Shown one piece after another: positions 36,576 to 41,156 of a stretch of 41,156 nucleotides of DNA; the first letter of the stretch is position 1; every line of letters starts with the position of its first letter. The stretch lies in IMG/VR virus record IMGVR_UViG_3300047496_000102, positions 1-41,156 of that record; one strand, given 5' to 3'. The notes beneath the pieces were generated by a model. The model made no database searches, had not been told where the DNA came from, and saw nothing but the letters and a program-made list of their open reading frames with translations. The position numbers were made by a program, and so were the translations under genes. This DNA is from a virus.

Positions 36576-36830
36576 CTACTCTTTACTGACCATATTTATA
36601 CCAGTACCTATAGCGACGATTAGCCAGTAGAAGATAAAGGCACTGATAACGGGTTTAAGTCCGAATATATTACGGTGTGAGTAGTTACCCACGACAATAG
36701 CGATACAAGAGCCTATGAACATCCCTAGGCCTATAATGTAAGCGTTCCTATGCGTCAGGCCCAGACTTAACTCAGTTAATAAGAAAGACAACCCCAGCCC
36801 TAGGATTAGTAATAGATAAATCACGTTCAC
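36576..36830 (-). CDS. Three-helix membrane protein downstream of the small RNA
   Basis: 84 aa: IYLLLILGLGLSFLLTELSL, AYIIGLGMFIGSCIAIVVG and PVISAFIFYWLIVAIGTGIN are TM helices. Start is GTG 36830, or GTG 36824, which is better spaced from AGGAG. It lies 13 nt after the T-run of the pseudoknotted RNA, so it could be expressed by read-through. Function unknown. Confidence 0.65.
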   Translation of the reverse strand: MNVIYLLLILGLGLSFLLTELSLGLTHRNAYIIGLGMFIGSCIAIVVGNYSHRNIFGLKPVISAFIFYWLIVAIGTGINMVSKE

Positions 36831-36842
36831 TCCTGTTTACAT

Positions 36843-36958
36843 AAAAAAGGACAGCCATTGCTGACTGTCTACATCCAAAGAGCGAGTTTCCTCACGCAAG
36901 CAAATGGCTGCCCATCTCTCGTGAGAAATAAAAAGCCCGCTCCGATTAAATGTAGACA
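36843..36958 (-). ncRNA. Pseudoknotted small RNA with terminator (about 116 nt)
   Basis: On the minus strand an extended -10 (TGC-TAGAAT, 36969-36964) predicts a start at 36957/36958, exactly the first base of stem P1: TGTCTACAT (36958-36950) with ATGTAGACA (36874-36866). P2 is GAGCG (36942-36938) with CGCTC (36884-36880). P3 is CTCACG (36925-36920) with CGTGAG (36896-36891). The loop of P3 carries CAGCCATT (36910-36903), which pairs perfectly with AATGGCTG (36859-36852) outside P1, making a pseudoknot. GACAG/CTGTC and six Ts (36848-36843) form the end. Promoter, fold and terminator all agree. Confidence 0.7.
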
Positions 36959-36963
36959 AAGTT

Positions 36964-36972
36964 ATTCTAGCA
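36964..36972 (-). promoter_or_regulatory. Extended -10 promoter of the small RNA
   Basis: Minus-strand TGC-TAGAAT, with only a weak -35. Its spacing sets the RNA 5' end on the first base of P1. Confidence 0.6.
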
Positions 36973-37000
36973 TATACCCCAGTTATTAAATAAAGATTAA

Positions 37001-37095
37001 GTTTTCATTAAAAGTTAATGAAGTATTTTAGAAACACTAGATGGAGCGCTTGTGCTTATACACAGCTTATGCTATAAAACTTAATGAAATACTTG
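37001..37095. repeat. Inverted and direct repeats between the small RNA and NYN genes
   Basis: TTCATTAA-AAG-TTAATGAA is an 8-bp inverted repeat (about 37004-37022). Its right arm extends to TTAATGAAGTATTTT, repeated as TTAATGAAATACTTG at about 37081. Operator-like; the whole 36960-37160 stretch is non-coding and AT-rich. Confidence 0.45.
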
Positions 37096-37110
37096 ACATG
37101 TTTTGTCAAG
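37092..37110. promoter_or_regulatory. Palindromic operator carrying -35 boxes on both strands
   Basis: CTTGACA-TGTTT-TGTCAAG, a perfect 7-bp inverted repeat, so each strand shows TTGACA. On the plus strand TAAAAT follows at 18 nt (37117-37122); on the minus strand only a poor -10 follows. A dimeric repressor binding here would block the -35 box. Confidence 0.6.
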
Positions 37111-37139
37111 GTTTGCTAAAATAGTAAAGCATTCGAATT

Positions 37140-37164
37140 AGGCCACCTTCGGGAGGCCTTTTTT
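37140..37164 (+). terminator. UUCG-loop terminator
   Basis: AGGCC-A-CC-TTCG-GG-A-GGCCT with TTTTT: a strong plus-strand terminator, only about 11 nt after the predicted start from the 37093-37122 promoter. The T-run overlaps the NYN stop codon on the other strand. Confidence 0.75.
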
Positions 37165-37753
37165 ATTTTATCCCGTACTGCGGGAGAATCCCTTCAAGCG
37201 CATTGAGCGTAATCATTCCGTTTGTACCCATATTTTTTATATGTGTTGATGTTCGCCTGCCCGCCACGCCGCTCATAGGTGAGTAAACCGTGACTCGTAT
37301 TTTCATAATATTAACTAAATGAAAATACATATTTCCAAAATCACCGTCCCCGGAAAACACAATAATACCCTTATATTTTTTCCGGACACCGTCATTTATA
37401 ACGTCTAATGTAAGTTCTGAATCACAATTAGCCTTTCGGCGTCCATGATAATTAATCTTATGTGTATTGGTTATGCCGCAACTAGGGCACTTCAGTTTAT
37501 GTTTCCGTTTTTGGTCGGGGTACTGCATCACCTTCTTAAGATGAACAATGTAGCCGACCTTTTTAAGTGCTTCGTAAGCTGTTTTCTCAACCGCATCACT
37601 GTAACCTGCATAAAGGTAAACCTTGCTGGCCCCTCGAGTGGTTCGTAGCCAGTTATATAGTTTTGGATAATCAATGCCTGTATACCCGCAAGCGATTGCG
37701 GAACTATCTAGGTTTTCAGCGTCGATGTACACATGAAGATTCCTGGTTGCCAT
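37163..37753 (-). CDS. NYN-domain (PIN-like) RNase with zinc-ribbon insertion
   Basis: 196 aa. HVYIDAENLDSSAIA carries the first catalytic Asp (D11). YPKLYNWLRTTRGASKVYLY and IIVFSGDGDFG hold the other acidic residues, and VTVYSPMSGVAG comes late, as in NYN/LabA (DUF88-like) nucleases. Between them is an insertion LKCPSCGITNTHKINYHGRR followed by another Cys, a metal-binding loop. NYN proteins cut RNA. A TATAAT box (37764-37759) lies five bases before the ATG, so it is leaderless. Confidence 0.8.
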   Translation of the reverse strand: MATRNLHVYIDAENLDSSAIACGYTGIDYPKLYNWLRTTRGASKVYLYAGYSDAVEKTAYEALKKVGYIVHLKKVMQYPDQKRKHKLKCPSCGITNTHKINYHGRRKANCDSELTLDVINDGVRKKYKGIIVFSGDGDFGNMYFHLVNIMKIRVTVYSPMSGVAGRRTSTHIKNMGTNGMITLNALEGILPQYGIK

Positions 37754-37834
37754 ACCCCATTATACAACCCCTGTAAAAAGCTAATGCTTTAGCTACGTGT
37801 TTTTCCCTACCTTAAGTAAGGGGGTGCCTTATAC

Positions 37835-37863
37835 TTGACATAAAACAGTCAGTGGAGTAACAT
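37835..37863 (+). promoter_or_regulatory. Leaderless promoter of the right early operon
   Basis: TTGACA 37835-37840, 17-nt spacer, TAACAT 37858-37863, six bases to ATG 37870. Confidence 0.7.
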
Positions 37864-37869
37864 GTAAAC

Positions 37870-37995
37870 ATGACCTATCGACCGCCCGAAATATCAGAAG
37901 AGCATGAACGTATGCTCAAAACTAAAGCTAAGAAATATGGCCGCAACTTAACGGTTGCATTGGAAAAAGCAATAGAACAATATAAGGAGGACTAG
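37870..37995 (+). CDS. Ribbon-helix-helix-like protein (41 aa)
   Basis: MTYRPPEISEEHERMLKTKA then KKYGRNLTVALEKAIEQYKE: a strand and two helices with the GRNLTVALEKAI pattern of RHH antitoxin/repressor proteins. Leaderless first gene of the operon, so it may repress its own promoter. Confidence 0.55.
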   Translation: MTYRPPEISEEHERMLKTKAKKYGRNLTVALEKAIEQYKED

Positions 37996-38208
37996 ATGTC
38001 GCACATAGCAAATACTAACTTTTTTGAACGGGTCGCAGAATTCATTGATGAGCATGAGGGTATGAGTTATATTCCGAAGCATGCGGAGAAACTCTGGCAA
38101 GAGGAACGATACGAAGAGCTAGCTAAATTTATGAATGAAACTGACGCTTCTCTTTCTCAAGAACATTTTCATAACTATAATCTTCTGAGCCAAACCAATG
38201 TCTGCTAA
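37996..38208 (+). CDS. Hypothetical protein (70 aa)
   Basis: Helical and acidic: FFERVAEFIDEHEGMSYIPK, LWQEERYEELAKFMNETD. Starts directly after the previous stop, with AAGGAGG upstream. Not recognised as a toxin. Confidence 0.6.
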   Translation: MSHIANTNFFERVAEFIDEHEGMSYIPKHAEKLWQEERYEELAKFMNETDASLSQEHFHNYNLLSQTNVC

Positions 38209-38338
38209 AGCTATAGATGTTGTAAAACCTGAGCCTAAGACTGAACTTGAGCTACACCAGCGCTGGTTGAATAACTTAGCTTCGAGTCTCATGCCAATTA
38301 GAAGCGGTGTAAAGAAAATCGAGGTTCGTAATGGATAA
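38198..38338 (+). CDS. Small hypothetical protein (46 aa)
   Basis: MSAKAIDVVKPEPKTELELH, then LNNLASSLMPIRSGVKKIEV. Overlaps both neighbours out of frame. Not recognised. Confidence 0.5.
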   Translation: MSAKAIDVVKPEPKTELELHQRWLNNLASSLMPIRSGVKKIEVRNG

Positions 38339-38387
38339 CGAATACCCACTTGATTATACAACGCATGATGATTGGATAGACGGCTAG
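38331..38387 (+). CDS. Mini-ORF (18 aa)
   Basis: MDNEYPLDYTTHDDWIDG, overlapping the previous gene by 8 nt; its stop abuts the Cas4-like ATG. It may serve translational coupling. Confidence 0.35.
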   Translation: MDNEYPLDYTTHDDWIDG

Positions 38388-39122
38388 ATGAACTACCCTG
38401 ATGTTATGTATGAGTGGGCTAAGAACCGTCCTAAGAAACATATAGACCGTATAAGCCCCTCAAGTTTGGGGCGTTGCATGAGAACTCATTACTGGGCTAT
38501 CAAAGGCCAAGAAGGGCTCACGCCGCCTAATCCTGGAGCTGTCTTAAACTTCCAAGTTGGTTTTCTGTGGGAGACGATTGTATCGGATGCTCTCAAAGAA
38601 TCGAAAGTTACTTTTCTAGAGCAACTTAGATTGGAAAGCACCGATATGAATATGGCTGGTACCCTTGATTTCTGCACGCTTGACCCTGAAACGAACGAAT
38701 GGGAAGTATCCGACTCTAAGACGGAAGCCATGAACGCCGCTAGCTATCGTAAACGAGAGGGAAGGTCGTTCTTTAAAGCTCACCTAGAGTACGCTATCCA
38801 GCTTTGCTGCTACTACCTGTTACTTGAAGAAAAGGGAATGAATGTAAAGCCACAGGGTAAGTTTATTATCATCATCAAAGACAATGGCCTCATTCAAGAG
38901 GAAGTATGCTTCTTTAACGACGAACTAATTGAGAAAACAAAACAACGTATAAAAACTCTTAACGAATATTTGGATTCAGACACGCTGCCTCCTTGTGAAT
39001 GTGAGGGCTGGGTTGTTGGCTACTGCAATTTCGGAGACCCCAATAGTCTTATAAAAAGTAAGACTGGTAAAATGATTAATTCGAAGTGCTGTGAACCTAA
39101 ATTTCTAAAGGAGGAAGTATGA
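38388..39122 (+). CDS. Cas4/RecB-like PD-(D/E)XK nuclease
   Basis: 244 aa. SPSSLGRCMRTHYW (Cys30) starts the domain. AGTLDFCTL gives the first Asp and EVSDSKTEA the D-x-K pair. AIQLCCYYLL fits the QxxxY motif. CECEGWVVGYC near residue 205 provides C-terminal cysteines for an Fe-S cluster as in Cas4/AddB. A phage recombination exonuclease is likely; there is no CRISPR array nearby. Confidence 0.8.
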   Translation: MNYPDVMYEWAKNRPKKHIDRISPSSLGRCMRTHYWAIKGQEGLTPPNPGAVLNFQVGFLWETIVSDALKESKVTFLEQLRLESTDMNMAGTLDFCTLDPETNEWEVSDSKTEAMNAASYRKREGRSFFKAHLEYAIQLCCYYLLLEEKGMNVKPQGKFIIIIKDNGLIQEEVCFFNDELIEKTKQRIKTLNEYLDSDTLPPCECEGWVVGYCNFGDPNSLIKSKTGKMINSKCCEPKFLKEEV

Positions 39123-39535
39123 GTTTTAGTTATTCATTAGACAAAGTATCTAAATTAGGCGATTTCGATGAGACCTACGGCCAGAGATATTGGTGCGAAT
39201 CTCCTGATGAAGACAAGGCCCTTAGTTTTAATTCCAAAGAAGACATCGAACTTACAGAGACGAGTGGAGCTATTCACATCACAGCCGAAGAACGTACTGA
39301 GAAACAGTCTAAAAAGGGAACTGTTTATTACCAGCTCAAGAAAGTTAAGGTTGTCAGCGGTTCGGAAGGTCAGGGTGCCCACCCCCCTGTAGATAGCCCG
39401 ACGCAAGCGAGCCAAAATCCTGGTTCGGCCGTTGGCCAAGTCTCATCAAGTGAGATTGATAGGCTTAACAAGAAATTAGACCTTATACTAGAAGGAATCA
39501 ACGACCTTAAAGGCATTAGCCCAGAAGAGTACTAG
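39119..39535 (+). CDS. Hypothetical protein, possible ssDNA-binding partner
   Basis: 138 aa. First 80 residues beta-rich (YWCESPDEDKALSFN; GTVYYQLKKVKVVSGSE), then a Pro/Gln/Ser linker and a helical acidic end (LNKKLDLILEGINDLKG). The order small beta domain, linker, acidic tail is SSB-like. ATGA coupled to the nuclease gene. The role is inferred from layout. Confidence 0.45.
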   Translation: MSFSYSLDKVSKLGDFDETYGQRYWCESPDEDKALSFNSKEDIELTETSGAIHITAEERTEKQSKKGTVYYQLKKVKVVSGSEGQGAHPPVDSPTQASQNPGSAVGQVSSSEIDRLNKKLDLILEGINDLKGISPEEY

Positions 39536-39537
39536 CC

Positions 39538-39942
39538 GTGAAGAAACAGGGTGTGGCACAACTCAAGAAGAAGGCCGATAAGTACTTCTCGCAGGCAGTA
39601 AGGCTTAATCACGCCGATAACAACGGCTATGCTACGTGTCTCACCTGTGGAGTTAAAAAGCCCTGGAAAGAGCTCCAGGCAGGTCATTTTGTAAGCAGGG
39701 CTGTTAATTCAATCAGATTCAAACCTGAAAATGTTAATCCGCAGTGCTATAGCTGCAATGTTATGCGCTACGGTGAGCGCTATGAGTATGCTAAACAGTT
39801 AGACCTACTTTATGGGGTGGGAACAGCCGATAAACTACACTCCCGCAGATTTGAGAGTCATAAGTTTACTATTGAAGAATTAGAACAAATAATCGCAGAT
39901 TCTAAAGAGGAAGTTAAACTTGCAGAAAGGCGTATACTGTAG
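39538..39942 (+). CDS. ninG: NinG/Rap recombination protein
   Basis: 134 aa from GTG. CLTCGVKKPWKELQAGHFVS, NVNPQCYSCNVMRYGERYEY and LHSRRFESHKFTIEELEQI are the zinc and HNH-like signatures of lambda NinG (Rap), a structure-specific nuclease for Holliday junction or D-loop processing. It follows the Cas4-like and putative SSB-like genes, so this is a recombination module. Confidence 0.88.
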   Translation: MKKQGVAQLKKKADKYFSQAVRLNHADNNGYATCLTCGVKKPWKELQAGHFVSRAVNSIRFKPENVNPQCYSCNVMRYGERYEYAKQLDLLYGVGTADKLHSRRFESHKFTIEELEQIIADSKEEVKLAERRIL

Positions 39943-39944
39943 CC

Positions 39945-40160
39945 ATGAGTGATAAGAATCCTCGTATTCAGCCTCACGCAACAACTATGATAGAACTCGC
40001 TAGACGAGGGTCAGAGATGTATCATTATCCAAAACTCCCCGTACTTAATGCGGACCAACACCGTAAAATAGGGCAAATGTCCCTCACCGACGGCGTACCA
40101 ATAATCCGAGAAAACGTTATAACTTCTGAAGAAACGTCTGGCGTAGGCTGGCCCGAATGA
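39945..40160 (+). CDS. Hypothetical protein (71 aa)
   Basis: MSDKNPRIQPHATTMIELAR, DQHRKIGQMSLTDGVPIIRE; short and soluble. Two bases after the NinG stop; the stop overlaps the next ATG (ATGA). Not recognised. Confidence 0.55.
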   Translation: MSDKNPRIQPHATTMIELARRGSEMYHYPKLPVLNADQHRKIGQMSLTDGVPIIRENVITSEETSGVGWPE

Positions 40161-40270
40161 ATGAATTTAAGTTAGAGAAGGAGTTCCCATATGAAATACA
40201 AAACTATAAGTTCCAAAACGGATTTATAAACTGGTCTATGAAGAAAATATTGTTTGTGAGAAAATATTAA
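40157..40270 (+). CDS. Small protein, possibly truncated (37 aa)
   Basis: MNEFKLEKEFPYEIQNYKFQ, then NGFINWSMKKILFVRKY. ATGA coupled. It ends 35 bp before the HNH gene, so it could be the remnant of a longer gene interrupted by that insertion. Confidence 0.45.
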   Translation: MNEFKLEKEFPYEIQNYKFQNGFINWSMKKILFVRKY

Positions 40271-40305
40271 TATAACTTAATATACCCACAAGAAAGGTAC
40301 TTCTC

Positions 40306-40878
40306 ATGGGCAAAATACATTGTAGCGTAGAAAATTGCGATAGACTAACTCGTAACAAAACAAATATTTATTGTGACCGACATTATAGAAAGAAGCTAAA
40401 GTATAGAGATTCTACTTATATAAAGAATTATCAGCACGGAGGGTCAGGCACTCGACTATACAAAATCTACTATGCGATGAAAGATAGATGTAGTAATAAA
40501 AATAATACAGAATATCATCGCTATGGAAAACGTGGGATAAAAGTTTGTAACCAATGGCTTGGGAAAAGAGGGTTTATAAATTTTAGGAATGATATGGGAC
40601 AACCACCTAGCAATAAGCACTCCATAGACAGAGTAAACGGTAGTTTGGGCTATAACCCAAATAATTGTAGATGGGCTACTCCGCAAGAACAAACTGATAA
40701 TCGAAAAATCAAGCCCGTTAATGACCACATTGGAGTTTTTCCTAGAGGAAAAGGCTGGGAAGTATCAGTAAGCAGATTCGGAAAACAAATATATGTCGGT
40801 ATGTTTAGTGATTTTTATGAGGCTGTAGGCGTACGAGAAAGTGTAAAAACTCAGCTAATGCAAATAAAAGGGGCATGA
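40306..40878 (+). CDS. HNH endonuclease with N-terminal zinc site and AP2-like end
   Basis: 190 aa. N-terminal CSVENCDRLTRNKTNIYCDR is a zinc-binding extra not found in the 9634 copy. Then YAMKDRCSNKNNTEYHRYGK, RGIKVCNQW and HSIDRVNGSLGYNPNNCRW form the HNH core, with an AP2-like tail (GVFPRGKGWEVSVSRFGKQI). Codon use is AT-richer than its neighbours, as expected for a recent arrival. Upstream AAGGT is a weak SD. Confidence 0.85.
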   Translation: MGKIHCSVENCDRLTRNKTNIYCDRHYRKKLKYRDSTYIKNYQHGGSGTRLYKIYYAMKDRCSNKNNTEYHRYGKRGIKVCNQWLGKRGFINFRNDMGQPPSNKHSIDRVNGSLGYNPNNCRWATPQEQTDNRKIKPVNDHIGVFPRGKGWEVSVSRFGKQIYVGMFSDFYEAVGVRESVKTQLMQIKGA

Positions 40879-40952
40879 AGCGACTCTTACGTATTATATA
40901 AGTCTAAGCAAGATAACAATTAAGATTATAACCAGTAGTATTCCTACGATAC
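40879..40952. other. Short non-coding stretch at the convergent end
   Basis: About 75 bp between the HNH stop and the holin stop, where plus- and minus-strand transcription meet. AT-rich. I see no strong terminator hairpin. Confidence 0.5.
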
Positions 40953-41156
40953 TTATTGGCCTGGTGTTACATGATTATCATTGGAACTCGCCCAGCTGAC
41001 GATACTTGGAGATACAACACTCTTCGTAGCAGACAGGGCGGCGGCTAATGCGGCCACTACAAGAGCTATAAGAGCCGTTTGAGCGTCCTTAATGGAGTGA
41101 GTTCCGATTACACCTGAAATCCCCACTAAAAACGTTGCTACGAAGCTCTGAAGGAA
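40953..41156 (-). CDS. Holin-like membrane protein, C-terminal part (begins at 102)
   Basis: Continuation of the frame opened at 102. It includes VGISGVIGTHSIKDAQTALI, then ALVVAALAAALSATKSVV and a polar end. The TAA stop is at 40953-40955. Bases 41127-41156 duplicate 1-30 and should be counted once. Confidence 0.7.
   Translation of the reverse strand, partial: FLQSFVATFLVGISGVIGTHSIKDAQTALIALVVAALAAALSATKSVVSPSIVSWASSNDNHVTPGQ
41127..41156. repeat. Terminal direct repeat, right copy
   Basis: Identical to positions 1-30; see the left copy. Supports circular closure. Confidence 0.95.

Noticed and set aside
36843-37753. Type III toxin-antitoxin (ToxIN-like) locus
   Set aside because: A pseudoknotted RNA is present, but it is not in tandem repeats, and neither the membrane protein nor the NYN protein looks like a ToxN fold.
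38388-39122. CRISPR-associated cas4
   Set aside because: No Cas1/Cas2 or array in the window; Cas4-like nucleases are common phage recombination genes.
40890-40955. Hydrophobic peptide after the holin stop (ISIVGILLVIILIVILLRLI)
   Set aside because: The frame has no ATG, GTG or TTG start ahead of the hydrophobic run.
1-41156. Alternative genetic code (TGA as Gly or Trp)
   Set aside because: TGA is used as a stop in many ATGA overlaps, and Trp is TGG throughout; code 11 fits.

Overview
The window is one complete, circularly closed phage genome. Its first and last 30 bases are identical, and a holin gene reads straight across the junction. Gene content points to a short-tailed (podovirus-like, P22-type morphogenesis) double-stranded DNA phage: large terminase, P22-like portal, acidic scaffold, HK97-fold-like coat, adaptor, a 665-aa nozzle/DNA-stabilisation protein, fibre-like proteins and large internal 'ejection' proteins. 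The host cannot be read directly. Short GIWLILFGL-type membrane proteins, an ISXO2-like (IS1595-family) transposase, very short intergenic gaps and standard stop codons are compatible with a Patescibacteria/Saccharibacteria-like host; this is an inference. I see no DNA polymerase, helicase, primase, RNA polymerase, integrase or canonical tRNA, so replication must lean on the host.

Layout. (1) 99-6798, minus strand: a tightly packed leftward operon, mostly of ATGA/TAATG-overlapped small genes (Cys-rich mini-proteins, a YopX protein, an XRE regulator, TM peptides). It runs into fibre-like, collagen-like and spanin/holin-like membrane proteins, a CHAP endolysin, and the holin across the ends. 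Between its first and second genes lies a highly structured region (5.8-6.55 kb). (2) 6987-12134, plus strand: early genes. These include a protein with a long SAAR/SAAW/SAE repeat, a ribbon-helix-helix protein, zinc mini-proteins, a small protein whose gene carries a CACTA iteron array (candidate origin), an HNH-AP2 endonuclease, two related small membrane proteins and the probable small terminase. (3) 12135-12600: no gene, but a promoter-to-terminator unit of about 380 nt dense in pairing segments, a candidate large structured RNA. (4) 12659-35041, plus strand: packaging and virion genes, interrupted between capsid and tail modules by a sugar cassette (two paralogous EDD glycosyltransferases, a GT2, an NAD-dependent epimerase/dehydratase and a further GT-like protein). 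(5) 35038-37753: an accessory island with an ISXO2-like transposase, small membrane proteins, a pseudoknotted small RNA ending in a terminator, and a NYN-domain nuclease. (6) 37870-40878, plus strand: RHH protein, Cas4-like nuclease, possible SSB-like protein, NinG and a second HNH protein.

Two themes stand out. First, many genes (terminase large, portal, adaptor, fibre, several regulators and NYN) have a -10 box ending only 5-7 nt before the start codon and no Shine-Dalgarno. This predicts leaderless mRNAs and many independent promoters rather than one late operon. Second, structured non-coding RNA is unusually abundant: at 5.88-6.0, 6.18-6.26, 6.29-6.55, 9.02-9.17, 10.76-10.96, 12.18-12.55 and 36.84-36.96 kb.
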